Notes: generated by a model not told the origin, from the letters alone. Counted from the first letter of the stretch, positions 33,034-44,929 are shown. The stretch is DNA of 64,000 nt from Albula goreensis (GCA_022829145.1 CM040747.1:38022052-38086051); one strand, 5' to 3'. Program-made: numbers and translations.

Positions 33034-33212
33034 CTACACAGAGGTATACATGGCTGAGACCCAGTTTATTCTTCTCTAGTTCTAAACTGAATCTGATTCT
33101 GTCTGTATTTTTATTATCATGGAGATCTGCATATTCTCCTTCCAGTTTGAACTTGAAGAATGGAATGCCATCTGTTATGCACCAGTTATGAGTGAAGACT
33201 GTTCCAGTAAAT
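33034..33212 (-). CDS. Probable exon of an unrecognised gene (exon A1)
   Basis: 179-bp open stretch with donor GTGAGT after 33034 and a plausible acceptor CTACTGGCAG before 33212. Reads FTGTVFTHNWCITDGIPFFK, then FKLEGEYADLHDNKNTDRIR and FSLELEKNKLGLSHVYLCVG, with a balanced composition unlike the repeat frames around it. No family recognised; it could be a beta-rich domain. A 34-bp relative of its 3' end, including the donor, is at 36852-36885. Confidence 0.45.
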
Positions 33213-33815
33213 CTGCCAGTAGATAGAAAGCCAGTTTCACTTTCTTACATTTAGTATTTGCTCATCATGGGAGTCTCAGTTGGTATTTTGATCAGAAAGA
33301 GAGAGACAGATGCACACTGCTCTAATTGTTCCATAAATGTGGATTTATATAAATAACACAATGTTCTGCACTGTTGTGAAAGATCACAGTCTTTGTTTAG
33401 GGCTGGAAGAGAGACAGAGCACAGCAGCCAGAGTACAAACACTCTGAGGGGTGGCTCCCCTTCCAGTTACATGTACTCTAGGTGGCTGTATGAGGATACT
33501 GTTACATATTTACATACCTGGGCGTGATCTAGCTAAATCAGGAGACATCATTTAGCTGGATCTATAGCATGGTATGGTTTAGAAGATTTTAGACAGTGAT
33601 GCAAGCAGCTTAAAGGAGGAGCACATTACAGGGGTTAAACAAGGTAACTAAAAACAGAATACTGAAGATCCTCACCATAGCTTATATACAGCAAACTTTC
33701 TTTTAGCTTCCACATCCCCCTTTTGCCTTTAGGACAGTAATCATCATGTATGAGCACCTTTGGCCCATGGATCTTGAGACCCTGTGCAGTACACAATCTT
33801 TAAAGCATGTTTGAA
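33213..33815. other. No gene recognised
   Basis: Between exon A1 and the open stretch at 33820. Nothing that I can support. Confidence 0.5.
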
Positions 33816-33819
33816 CAGG

Positions 33820-34150
33820 TCATATTACACATTCACACTCATAGCGTCTGAAGTGTTTCTCTTCATCCTCATCCAGTGCAATCCCAGCGAGTGACAGAAG
33901 AGGAACATTCACAGACTGAGAGACCATATGCACAGCAATCACCTTATTCACACATGCAGAACACAAAGCTTTCATGCAGACAGTTATAAACTCTAAGACT
34001 ACGATACACAGCACAGCAAGCAGCTCATATCACAACTCTTCAGCACCTAATTCTCCTAATGCATTCTCTAACCAGCTGCTGACGCCCAAATCACCTGGAT
34101 TATAGTCACCATATTTATGATCCTCAGCTTCTTGGTCTGGGACAAGAGCA
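33820..34150 (-). other. Long open stretch with hydrophobic segment, unassigned
   Basis: Minus-strand reading with an acidic start (VPDQEAEDHKYGDYNPGDLG), a hydrophobic helix (LLAVLCIVVLEFITVCMKAL) and an acidic tail ending at 33820. The layout of a membrane helix followed by a Cys-containing tail could be an old envelope-like fossil or an unrelated membrane exon. It is broken and I cannot assign it. Confidence 0.22.
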
Positions 34151-35061
34151 ACACTTAAGACTCAGTGAAAACTGAGTCTTATCGTAAGTTTTAAGTTGGG
34201 GGAAGAAGTCGTATTTATTTCTATGATTGATGATCAAGTTATTAAAGTTTTATTCATAGGCTGTGGCATTAAAATTTCTGTCCAGTACATGCACACTCAT
34301 AGTGTAATACCCCAAATCCTCAATTCAGGATAGCTCAGGGTTAAATTTTAAAGCACTAAGTAGGATGACATATTCATTACCAGATCATACATCATTCTCC
34401 CAGAGGCAGAAATGTAACATCCATGTAACACCATGTAAGAATATAGTTAGACCCAGCAGCACTAGATGTTCTACATTGCAGTAATTCTCAGTCTACATAC
34501 ATCTAGAGTGCTAAACATGTTAGATTCATGCTGAATGTGATGAAGTCCTTGTTGCTCTTTTTAAGCACATCTGTCAATTGGATGACGGGTGCTCCATGTG
34601 TGACTCTGTGAGACTCAGACACATCCAGTGACTCCTCTCACAGACACTCCTGGAAGAAGGAGAAAAATAATATAAGGAAAAGAGGGACAAAAAGGTATTT
34701 CTTCTGACATCCCCCAATAAAAAGAGGTAAATATAACATCTATAATACTGTAATTACACAGACATTGACATTGGCTTCCTTGTTACTATGTCTTGTTTTT
34801 TTCAAAAAGTGCTTTTTTCAGCACTTTTTCAGCTTAATATTTTTAAAGTAATCCTCTGTGCCTACAGCCTTTTGCTAATCTAAATATAGCTAATTTCATT
34901 TTTGGTCACATTGGTCTGAATGTTGCAATTCATTGTTAGTAGTTGCTGAAATAAGTGTTGATATATGATAATGTAGCTCTGTCACTTAACTGTGTTTGAA
35001 AGTAAAGTTGAAACTACCCATATTATCATATGGCATCAGTGCTACTGTCTGTATGTTAGAT
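34151..35061. other. No gene recognised
   Basis: A/T-rich DNA left of the Harbinger element. No supported feature. Confidence 0.5.
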
Positions 35062-35064
35062 AAT

Positions 35065-36479
35065 GGGCCTCATGCAGCAACATTCTCTTAAATTTCACTG
35101 ATATTTTCTCTTAATTTTCCATGAAGAGAAGTCAACTACAGAACCACCAAACGTTCTTAACCATCCAAATCTGCTCTTGCTCAGGCATGCTGAATGATAA
35201 ACACTGAACAGTATATAAGGGCAGATGTTGTGCCATGTGTGAATACTCTGGCACATGCACAAGAATTGGAGAGTCGCCACCAAAAACAGGCTCTAACAAG
35301 AACTTCGGCAGTAGTGAAATCAATGCACAGGTTTGCGTTGCGTATCGTACACAATACGTTCTGTGAAATAGGACGTGATCTGATTTTGACATTGTGCAAA
35401 CACCATAGTGTCGTATATACTTTGCAAAACTATCGGATACTGTAGTGAACCTGTATTGACTAAATAGCCAAGATACTGTACACATATAGTACTGTATATC
35501 AGCGAATGTATCTGGCAAGGTAATATATGGGTTAAATTGTTTCAGTTTGCTCCGTCCTGTTCTCCAGTCGGGATTTTTGAACTCAATTATAACCTTATGG
35601 GACCATGGACGTGTATGCGGTCAGAGGTTGCCCGAATGGACGTTATACGGTGCATACCTGTACTGTTAAATAAGCTTAAAGTAAATGTGATTTTCCAGAG
35701 CATCTGTACTGCCGTTACAGGAAAATCAAAAACCCAGCAATGGCAAAACATTTTTGATTCTGTAAATGCTGTGTCTGCAGAGGGACACACAGTAACTGAA
35801 ATTAAAAGAAAATGGTTTGACATGAAAACAAAAATGATGAAAAAAACACTTTGCCCAAGCCAAGCTCTCCATGATGATAACTGGATTTTTTATTCTCACA
35901 GTTGGCCTAAGGTTTGAAGAAATGATTGGAGAGGTGGAACTAACATGTGTCCAGTCAGACGCTTTCCTTGCATCAGTTTCAAGCACAGAACGGCTCAGCA
36001 GCCATTTATCCGTCTCATCAAATAGATGTGTCCGATCTCTAAAAACATGTTCTCTGCGTAAGGTCTGGATGGCCAAAGCATCTAACAGCAGAATGTAAGC
36101 CATTCAGAAGCTGAACGCATACAATATCATCAAGGGTTTTTATAGTCTTATTTGGGATCAATGGACCAATCGTATTTCTTTAGCCCACAAATTTAGTAAT
36201 ACAATCATTATAATTACTCTAAAACATATAACAATTTTAATTTCCTTATATAATATTCATGCATTTTTTTATGTTTCTCAAATTTAAAAATTATGTTTCC
36301 TTGCTTTGGACAAACAAATTGTGGACTTCTAAAATTTCTCTTACCTAAGAGAAGAGCAAAAATAAGAAAACATTGGTGAATCCCGGAAATCAATGGGCAC
36401 GAACAAAATAAGAACAAATCATGGATACAAACAAAAACAAGAGGAAATTTGTTCCTATATATCTCCCTGCATGAGGCCC
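35065..36479. mobile_element. PIF/Harbinger DNA transposon remnant (1.4 kb)
   Basis: Ends are perfect 13-bp inverted repeats: GGGCCTCATGCAG at 35065-35077 and its reverse complement at 36467-36479, with AAT on both outer sides as a likely 3-bp target duplication. Inside are pieces of both proteins of this superfamily. On the plus strand at about 35650-35860 there is a Myb/SANT-like segment (QQWQNIFDSVNAVS, then TVTEIKRKWFDMKTKM). On the minus strand at about 35990-36103 there is a transposase N-terminus (LRREHVFRDRTHLFDETDKW). The element is much shorter than a full copy, lacks the DDE catalytic core and has frame breaks, so it is an internally deleted, non-autonomous remnant. Confidence 0.8.
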
Positions 36480-36851
36480 AATGTGTAATAAATTGACACT
36501 GTCAGTATGCTAAATGTGTGTCTCAGCCTGTGTGCCAGTTGTAGTTCCAGTGCTTGTTAGCAACAGTCTGTTGGAGTTAGACTCCTCATTAGCATATTAG
36601 CTGCAGTGCATGCTGGGTAGTGTATTGGTGAATGTGTAATGTAAATGTCCATCAGAGAGAGCCTCTGTGTGTGAAGCTAATGATTGCTAATGCTGAAAGC
36701 ACAGGACTGTTGCCTGTGTTTATGGTGTTCCGCAGTGAAATAGGGAAATGGTCCACATATTAATCCATACAGCATATTAAATTTCCCTCTGGTTCACGCT
36801 TTAGCTCCTGAAAAGAGGATGCACCCTGGATTTTTGTAGTGATGAAAAACT

Positions 36852-36885
36852 CACCTCTGAATATGTGTTTGGCTCAGCCCCACTG
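36852..36885 (-). other. Short relative of exon A1 3' end
   Basis: Minus strand CTTTTTGACAG, then GGGCTGAGCCAAACACAT, then donor GTGAGT. It resembles the 3' end of exon A1 (GGTCTCAGCCATGTAT plus GTGAGT). It may be a duplicated, truncated exon. Confidence 0.3.
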
Positions 36886-36889
36886 TCAA

Positions 36890-38360
36890 AAAGACAGAGA
36901 CCTTAAAACAAGATTAACTGATTAACAGATTAACTGTGGACACTGGTCACCCTGACAAAAACATTTACAATGAAAAGTTCTTATTTTCTTAGGTAGAACA
37001 TTGGCTTGGGTTTTACGTGGTCATTTCTCACAAATCTGTCACTCCACACTGCCATCTAATGGGTGAATTAGTCAGAGCTGAAACACAAATGTGGTGCGTC
37101 ATTTGACACTACTTGCGTGTGGGGCTACAAGGTGTACCTGCAAACAAAATGCTGTAAGATATGAGTGCACTGGGACTGAGAAGGATGTTATCTGATTTAA
37201 ACTGTGTTTGATTTCATTGGATTTTGTTGTATTGATTGCTTTAATTATTGCATTATTGATTTTCTTTTTGGTCTACTTTTAAAGACCAATTTGGTTTGGA
37301 TTTAAAGATTAATTTTTTTTCTTTTGTCTTACTGGAGGTATCTATTATAATGGTTTTATAGCTCTGCAATTTTTTATGTAATTCTTTTCATTCTTTGGCA
37401 AAACCAACAGTCCAGGGTAGGCAAAGCGAAGTTCAGAAAAATGCCATAAACAAATTCACAACTCCAAAGGCAAAATATCAACAGCGACAAAAGGCTCGCA
37501 GTCTGTTGTGAGGATATTTTGACCTTCTCCATGACACCAAATGCAGGACAATGAAGATATAACTGGCCTCGGCCCTCAATGGGAGCTATAAATAGGCCAT
37601 TAGCAGGGGTATGCTGTGGAACAGGATACTCTACAGAAATACAAATGTTTGGCTGATGGCGAGAACTGGCTAGGCCAAAGGTGGAGGTGTCGCAAAGTAC
37701 GAATACAGAATAAAACACAGTCCCATCACCTACAGGCAGCCTTAAATAATACAATAAAAAAACTGGAACCTATCACCATAAAGCTGCAAGTGCAAAGCAC
37801 AAGGAAAACTTAGAACATGGTTAAGTATGACTGACCACAGCAGAAAGAACCACACAGGTTTAAACAGGCAGATAATGAGCAATAAGTCTCAGGTGAGTGC
37901 GGTCTGGGAGAGCAGGGGATAGTTGGAGGTGTGCGACCTCTGGTGGCAGACTTTGGTGTCGGTCCTCAGTGTGACATTTTGTCTCTTTTTAGTTTCTTCT
38001 GCCTCTTGCAGGTCTGTGACAATATTAGTGAAATGGTTTAAGTTAACCTTTTTCCTAAGTATGCCTAGTTTTTCTTTGTGGGAAGTACCATTCATTTTTC
38101 ACCCTAATATGGGGGATTTAATGATCAAAACTGTTGACCTTAACAGAGCTGGAGATTGGAGGAAGGGGACAGCTGTCTTTCTGCGAATGTAGCATTAGAA
38201 TACACACATTATGTCTCATCTTTTTGCTAATGTAGCGTTAGAGTATAAACATTTTTTTTGGGATCAAAAATGTTATGTGTTGAACAAGCTGGGAGGAAAT
38301 ACTCTCATGCCACTCTAGGAAGGATGGACTGTCAATGTGACTGAACTGAGTCTGTATATC
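36890..38360. other. No gene recognised
   Basis: A/T-rich with some moderately open frames but no motif. The stretch around 37860-37980 has the look of the edge of an interspersed repeat, without defined ends. Confidence 0.4.
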
Positions 38361-38363
38361 TAC

Positions 38364-38453
38364 CTTTGTGTTTCTTTTTCATAGACTTAGTTGTTGCAGG
38401 TGCACTCTTCACTGGTCCAGGACTCCTTTCTGTTTTAGGCTGACATGCATTGG
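38364..38453 (-). CDS. Probable basic, Ser/Pro/Lys-rich exon (B)
   Basis: 90-bp stretch with acceptor TCTCTGGTAG before 38453 and donor GTAGAT after 38364, phase 1 to phase 1. Reads NACQPKTERSPGPVKSAPAT then TKSMKKKHK. It joins in phase with exon C (38784-38852). No known domain. Composition suggests a disordered, nuclear or membrane-proximal tail. Confidence 0.4.
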
Positions 38454-38783
38454 CTACCAGAGAAAAACAAAGACTGACAGTCAAAGACAAATAGGTAACA
38501 AAAATGATTTTTGTAATGCAGAAGTTGACGTGTATTGATGTTTTTAGAGGCAGTATATAAGTATGATTTGTGGGATGACATCTAATAAACAGTCATAGTG
38601 TTTACCAGATATACTTATAGCCATGCACATTATGATATTAGGAAAGCATAAATCATATAATTAAATATAATAATTATCTTGGACAGCTTGTCAAGATTTT
38701 TGTATCTGTTTCAGCCATATTAAATATTACATTTTCTGTGATATTAAATATCATGTTTTTACTACTAAGAGGGACTTCCTTAC

Positions 38784-38852
38784 CCGTTTTGCTCTTCTTC
38801 CTGTTTGACCCTGTACTCTGCCTCCTGGGTTCTGCAGGGAGGGGGCGAGGCT
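38784..38852 (-). CDS. Probable basic, Pro-rich exon (C)
   Basis: 69-bp stretch with acceptor CCCTGTTACAG before 38852 and donor GTAAGG after 38784, phase 1 to phase 1. Reads PRPLPAEPRRQSTGSNRKKS then KT. In phase with exon B. An upstream minus-strand ATG at about 39043 begins a hydrophobic peptide (MAMELWILAFAVIVSLKTFF from about 39022), which could be the membrane-anchor exon of the same gene. That link is unproven. Confidence 0.38.
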
Positions 38853-38949
38853 CTGTAACAGGGATGGGTGGCTCATCCCTTTGATTGGCTCCTCTTCTTT
38901 ACCTTCTTCTTTGTCTTCTTCTTCTTCTCTTTCTTTAGTCAGCTGATTA

Positions 38950-39045
38950 TGGTCCCCCACCTCGTCAGCACCTCATGAAAGAAGGTCTTGAGGGAGACAA
39001 TTACAGCAAATGCCAGGATCCAAAGCTCCATGGCCATTCTGCTGG
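38950..39045 (-). CDS. Possible start exon with membrane anchor
   Basis: Minus-strand MSLTPSRMAMELWILAFAVI then VSLKTFFHEVLTRWG, a short N-terminus with one hydrophobic helix, ending in TGA a little further on. No strong donor was found before the stop, so exon status is weak. It is listed because exons C and B follow on the same strand. Confidence 0.28.
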
Positions 39046-39049
39046 GAGT

Positions 39050-40120
39050 GAGGGACATTCTGCAGTGACAGGCATCTTGTGAGAGCCCCATTCACAACCA
39101 GCCACAACATAGACCAGCTATAGACACATACTTTTGATTTGCATGTATCCTGAATTCAGGAATTTGAAACTTCAGAAAACACAAATTTGCCTGGGCCCAT
39201 CTCAAATGACTGTACTGCCCTCTCTTTGTGCCGCACACCATACCCTGCAACATCACCATGTAATTGACAGTCATTTAATTGACTTGTTTGGACTATACAA
39301 ACCCTGTTTGGAACTAACCAAACCATTCCATTATTGACTTACCTAACAACAAGGCAAAACAAGCCCCTTTGATTTTTGTGTAAAGCTACCAGTTTATGTA
39401 CAGGTACCCCTTAGGTCTGTCACATCAATGCCCAGGATAATGTAGTGTTTTAATTGGGCTACAAGTACAATGTATACAGTGCAGAACTAGCTATATTAAA
39501 AGAATAAATTTCATTATTTAATGTGCAAACTTCCCACCTTTGAGGACTTCTCTGTAGAGAATACACTTCTTGTTTGGAATATAGTCCAAATCTCATTCAT
39601 CTGCTTTTAATATGCACTGATTTAAATGGCTTCAGAATGATAGGCCAGAGATGTCAAGCTCGAAGATATGATTCAGTACATTCTGTCCCACAGTCCCTCA
39701 AAGCTAGATGACTGCTCAGTGGTAATTCACAAATTTCGGAAGAAAAACAGTCCCAGCAGCTAGGAAGTACGTGGTCATTCATAATAATTTCTGTCTGTCC
39801 TTTATGGTCAATTCTGCATCAGTTGTCAGTGTTCTACATTTGACCTTCCTTCCCACTGTGACATCATAGTTATTGGAATGCCATTTTATTCATAGATAAA
39901 TAAACAAAAATGTTTATGAAATACATAATATAATGGATGATAAATTAGTTGATAAATTGTGAAATAATTAAATAAATAATACTCAACTTGTTATGATAAA
40001 ATATTATTTCAGCACACAAATTTTCACATTACCATTATCATGTTTAAATTTTACATCATAATGATGTAGTGATTAATTATTTGATCTTTATTTCATAACT
40101 AGATATAAAGTTCCAGAAAA
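39050..40120. other. No gene recognised
   Basis: Very A/T-rich, especially 39880-40120. No supported feature. Confidence 0.5.
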
Positions 40121-40126
40121 AAAAAC

Positions 40127-41498
40127 AGTTTGCTTGCCAAAGGCTTTAAGAGTATGTTTAAATCTGTAGGCTACAATTAAAAATTAATAAGACAACAATA
40201 TAATAATTTAACATATATTATAAAAAGACTACTTCTTATGATGAGTATATCGAAACTTCTAGGAGGTACAGTAAGCACTGAAGTAGTAGCAGCAGGAATA
40301 CTAGAAGCAGTCAAAGAACAGCAGAACTTTCTGCTCAAAACATTAATTATTCATTTAAGATCATCATACCTGAACAGCATTGCAGTGACATTATATCTGC
40401 TAGGCTACTGTATCATACTTGTACACAATACATGATAATATCTGTAGGCTACAAGGCAGTATTATTATAAACAGCAGTGTTTATTATTACATTTGTGCAG
40501 TCAGTACTACAGGTATGCATTAGTTGTTTTCTAGCAAAAAGCCAAAGCAGCTAGCTAGCTAACCTGAATTCTAACAACATTAGCTAGCTAACTGAACACT
40601 TAATAGACAATGATGCAGTTATGCCGCACATATATTACACACAACGCACTTTATACAACAGTTAGTTCCGACCGCGCATTGTGATTGTCAGAGACAAATT
40701 CCATTCGTGCAGTATAACATCATAGCGAGAGATAACGTTATCCCAGTATCTTTGTGTCAAAAGGAAAGTTATTTCAAAATTTCAAGTCAGGTAAGGTAGC
40801 TAGCATGCTGTATTCTTTGGATAATGTTATTTTGTCAACTACCTTAAAATTATCGGAAAGTAGGTAGTACTTACGACTGTTCGTGGTGAAGTGGTATTAG
40901 TTAAATTAAAACTAACGTTACATGTCATCACTGTCGCTTCGTGTCACGAACGTTAGCTTGTTAGCATGCTCAGCATTACACAAATATTAAGTCAACGGAC
41001 ACCGTTTTTAAAGCTTTATAGTTTAAAACACGTATAAATCTTATAGTTTAAATAAGTACAAGCAACGTAGCCAGTATTATTCAAGTTAACAAATTTGGTA
41101 TGTCTAGTTTAAAAAGTAGATAATATTTAGGACTGCAAATCCTTACCGCTGAAGTCGTTCATACAATTCAGATACTGACGCATTAAATCCGTTTATGAGC
41201 CGAGCAGCGACCGTTATAATTGTTGCTTAGTAACGTTAGCCACATTAGCATGCTCAACATTCCACCAATGTTAAGTCAGTGGAGGCCATTTTTAAAGCTT
41301 AATAGTTTAAAAAGTATGAATCGTATACCTTAGAAAAATAGAAGCAACCTGACCAGTGTACCCACGCCTCTGGTGGCCAAGTTTGGTATGTCTATCTTAA
41401 AAACTGTAGGGGGAGATACGTCCGGAAGAATCGGGAATAATAATAAGAAGTAAAGATTCCATAGAAGAACAGCAGTTTGCGCCTTCGGCAAGCAAACT
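40127..41498. mobile_element. Putative TIR element, 1.37 kb, non-coding
   Basis: 18-bp inverted ends with one mismatch: AGTTTGCTTGCCAAAGGC (40127-40144) against the reverse complement of GCCTTCGGCAAGCAAACT (41481-41498). Inside is a diverged direct repeat (about 40970-41110 and 41255-41400, both with TTTTTAAAGCTT and TTTGGTATGTCTA). No coding frame, and target duplication not clear. The right end also folds on itself (AGTTTGC...GCAAACT), so a Helitron-like end is a possible alternative. Confidence 0.5.
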
Positions 41499-41499
41499 A

Positions 41500-42085
41500 A
41501 TGACATATTAATTGATAGCTGTTTGCATTTCAAGAACATTCCTATTGTGACATCATAGAGGCTGAAATACTGAAAATTCTAAACCACAAGAATATACAAC
41601 TGTTTCTGGGAAACAGAATGATGTGAATTCTGTCCAATTCTATGTTCTAAATTTAAAAGAATAAAAACAGTATGAGTTTACAGTGCTGAACAAGCAAGAG
41701 TTTTATAAGAGCTTACTCTATCATGTTGAAGCACATTCCAGCACAGTGGTCTTTACGATGGTACAGTATTTGTATATGATTTAATTTCTAGGCCAAATCA
41801 AGCAAATTAAAAAAAAAAATGGATGTGTTATTTATGCTGTTTTAAAATAAAAGTGTCCATATGGGCTATTTAAAAAAATATAATAAACATGAATAAAAAT
41901 GTAAAAGTCTCTCAATAACTAGTATAGCAGGAAGTGACATAATTTTGAAATGTATTTTCATTGCTTATTTGCATACATTATATAATTTTATGATGAAATA
42001 TTACTTATATCTTGTCTCATATCTTACAACTTGCATTTTTACAAAACCAACAAAAGTTGATAAAGGGACAACAAATTTCATAGGA
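41500..42085. other. No gene recognised
   Basis: A/T-rich spacer between two repeats. Confidence 0.5.
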
Positions 42086-43203
42086 CTGTTGTGCTGGGAG
42101 AGGTGGAGGGAGGAGCAAGCTCCTCAGCTCCTCCCACTGTCCTGCTGTCAGTCTCCTGGTTCTCTCCCTCAGCCTGGAGAGTTACCTGGAGCTGCAGCAG
42201 CAGAGGCCTCACAAACAGGCAGCCTCACCTAATGGTACGGTCACACTTGGCTTCCAACGCGAAATATCCGCGCGGATTTCCATTCAAGTCAATGGAAGGT
42301 GGCGTCAACTGTCAACGCTTCCGGGAGCAGATTATCTGCCCTGCTCTTGACGCGGGGCGGGGCTCTGTTTTCCGCCTCGAGTTCAACTGTGGTGAACTCT
42401 GACCTCGCGAATACGCGAATCTGCCCCTGTCTGGCCAGTCAGAGAGCTGCTGTTTGACCCGAAGGGCGTCAGTTTGATTCTTGTAGTTCAAGTCAAACTG
42501 TAAAATTGAAATGGAGCTAACGCTGATAACCGTTGTATCGTTTCACCCCGTACTTTTTAATCCCTCGTTAAGGGATTACAAAAACCTGAACAAGAGGGAG
42601 GTAGCTTAGCAGGTCAAAAGTGTAAAAAACTGGAATAGACGGTGAATACTATACAAATGTGTGCAAATACGCTGTTGGTTGCTACTACTCATTAACTATC
42701 TTGCTAGCTATCTGATGGGTAAAAGGTAGCTGCCCGCTAGCTTCTACCTAGGTGTTTAGCTTGCTAGCTAGGTAGCTGTCTGTTATTAGCTACGATGATG
42801 AAAACTACAATTGAATCGCGCATGCCCGAATTAACTGAATTAACGGAATCCAGGGCTCCGCCCACAATTCGCGCCGCGGCGCGGATTTTAGAAGCCAAGT
42901 GTGACCGTACCATAAGAGTGATTTCTAATCAACTCAGATGGAGCACTTGCCTTCAATTAGGCCTTCTATTTAAGCACAGCCTGAGAGGCTGAACGAGGAC
43001 TTCTTTTGGGTTTGGACTGGGTTTGTGTTAATTGTGTTTTCCCTGGCTATGCTCTTCCATTTCATTGTTGCCATTTGTTTTGTTGGGTTTTCCCTGGGAA
43101 AAGGGTCAAATAAAAGGTATTTGGCCACTTCTTGTTTAAACTTCTGTGTTTTCCTTCCACTCGCCACCCAGCTCAGTGGCCACACCAGCCACTGTGTCAC
43201 AGG
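42086..43203 (+). mobile_element. Possible solo LTR fossil with nested TIR element
   Basis: A block starting TGTTGTGC and ending near GTGTCACA with, late in it, a TATA-like TATTTAAGCACAGCC (about 42969) and an AATAAA poly-A signal (about 43110), the layout of a long terminal repeat. It is split by the element at 42234-42911. Its left end recurs at 30268. Flanking duplication is not certain and no internal genes are present, so this would be a solo, non-coding fossil, probably old. Confidence 0.35.
42234..42911. mobile_element. MITE-like TIR element, 678 bp
   Basis: Perfect 21-bp inverted ends GGTACGGTCACACTTGGCTTC, at 42234-42254 and reverse complement at 42891-42911, flanked by AT on both sides. 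G/C- and CpG-rich near its ends (CCGCGCGG, GCGCCGCGGCGC), no coding capacity. The superfamily is uncertain; a 2-bp AT target would fit some PIF/Harbinger relatives. It sits inside the LTR-like block, so it is the younger insertion. Confidence 0.72.
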
Positions 43204-44140
43204 ATTCATTATTAATTTCTTGTTGTAGTTCTCATAGATGATAACCAAATAAATTTGAAAATATAATACTAATGCGAAAATGCATGAATGACCCTATTCT
43301 TGAATCAAACGTACAGTCTGACAATTCTTGGGAAACAATCCAATGTACCTTAAAAACCCACAAAACTTATTCATGGGTTTCATTTAATGTTACGAATACA
43401 CATACACATAAAAGCTGCAATATATTACACAATACTCATTATTGCTTTTACAAGTAAAGTGTTACATGACTGTATTACTTACTTTGCAGGAATGGAAATG
43501 CATTATAGAACTCTTTATATTACTGTGTGTTGCTGTCACCCTACACTGAGAGGCACTCCTGAGCAGGAACACATCAGATCAGAGCTTGATTATTCCCCTC
43601 TCAGAATTACCCAGTTTAAATGAAACTGAGTTATTACCAATCAGGATAATGTTCAGATCACATCCAGTTAATTTAGCATGTTTATGTAGGAAAGCAGCAA
43701 AAGCCTCATTCACTGCAGTGCAGAAACAGCAATGGCTGCAGAAGCCAGACCTGACTGGTAATTTAATACAATGGGAATCAATCACAATATGCATTACTTG
43801 TCAGCGCAGTAGTGATAGAGGATAACTAACTTATAACTAACTTAACCCATAGCATTAACATTAGTCAAAACCCGAGGGTTCTGCATGCAATTTCACCTGC
43901 TCAAAGGCCAATGCTGCATCTATAGAGATGAGTCAGAGGAGGGGTGTATGTGCTGTTTAACAGGGGTACATGTGAGAAAAAGAATATGATGACAAAATGT
44001 GAATGATGTCGGGTTGGATTGTGATCCTGCTGTCCAGACACTGTAACACCAGTGTTAAACTGCTCTGTCTGTGTCACAGCCCATAAGCCCTAGTCTGCCT
44101 CCACAGCACTGCAGGGCTACAAGTGCCTGCTGTACCCAGG
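43204..44140. other. No gene recognised
   Basis: Leads up to the V5 promoter. The shared V promoter block starts at about 44075. No other feature. Confidence 0.5.
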
Positions 44141-44146
44141 AAGACC

Positions 44147-44154
44147 ATTTGCAT
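44147..44154 (+). promoter_or_regulatory. Ig octamer of V5 promoter
   Basis: ATTTGCAT, 97 bp before the leader ATG, with TTTATAG at 44204-44210 as TATA-like element. Same promoter block as the left V segments, but on the plus strand. Confidence 0.88.
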
Positions 44155-44250
44155 AGAGAAGACACTTTGCATTGGTAGCACATGCTTCAGTGCTCTGGGA
44201 GTGTTTATAGTCCTGTGAGTTTAACTCTTGATGACTGAGTGCTGTCCTTA

Positions 44251-44804
44251 ATGGCAACAGAACCCACAGCAACAATGACTTTTATCACCATCTTCATCTG
44301 GGCACTCGCTTTCTGCATTCAGGGTGAGATTCACAAAAAAAAAATATTTAAAGAGATATTATATTTTTAATTTTGATCAGAGGGAAGTATATGGCTGAAA
44401 TACTGTCGGGGCAATGGTGTGACATTCTAATGTGCCAACAGAAAATGTAAATATTTATTTTTTATTCTTCTTTTCAGAATGCACAGGAAAGGTGACTGTG
44501 ACTCAGACTCCTGCTGGTAAATCTGCTCTCACAGGAGACACTGTCACCCTGAGCTGTAGAACCAGCACTGCTGTGTATGTCTATAATGGTAAGCACTGCC
44601 TAGCCTGGTATCAGCAGAAACCTGGAGAAGCTCCTAAACTCCTGATCTACTATGCAAATCAGCGTATCTCAGGGATTCCTGATCGATTTAGTGGCAGTGG
44701 ATCTGGGACTGACTTCACTCTGACCATCAGTGGAGTCCAGGCTGAAGATGTAGGAGATTACTACTGTCAGAGTGAACACTACATCAGCAGTATACGTATA
44801 TTCA
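44251..44804 (+). CDS. Immunoglobulin light-chain V segment V5, apparently functional
   Basis: Plus-strand kappa-like V segment. Leader exon 44251-44323 (73 bp), 154-bp intron, V exon 44478-44804 (327 bp), acceptor TTTTCAG. The frame is open: [20 protein letters not shown], first Cys in [38 protein letters not shown], second Cys in DYYC, CDR3 start QSEHYISSI, then the RSS. It differs from V1 and V4 chiefly in CDR1 ([11 protein letters not shown]) and CDR2 (ANQRIS). An unusual free Cys sits at the end of CDR1. Its orientation is opposite to V1-V4, which implies an inversion in the history of the locus. Confidence 0.93.
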
Positions 44805-44832
44805 CACAGTGATAGAGAGCCGTACAAAAACC
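44805..44832 (+). other. 12-RSS of V5
   Basis: Heptamer CACAGTG 44805-44811, 12-bp spacer, nonamer ACAAAAACC 44824-44832. Confidence 0.93.
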
Positions 44833-44929
44833 TCCCTCAGTCAGACTGCACAGAGACTGCACTGCTGCAGCTGGGACCTACTGCAGGTGCTGAGGGGGGA
44901 GGCACTGACCCAGGACACTGAGGGGTTCT

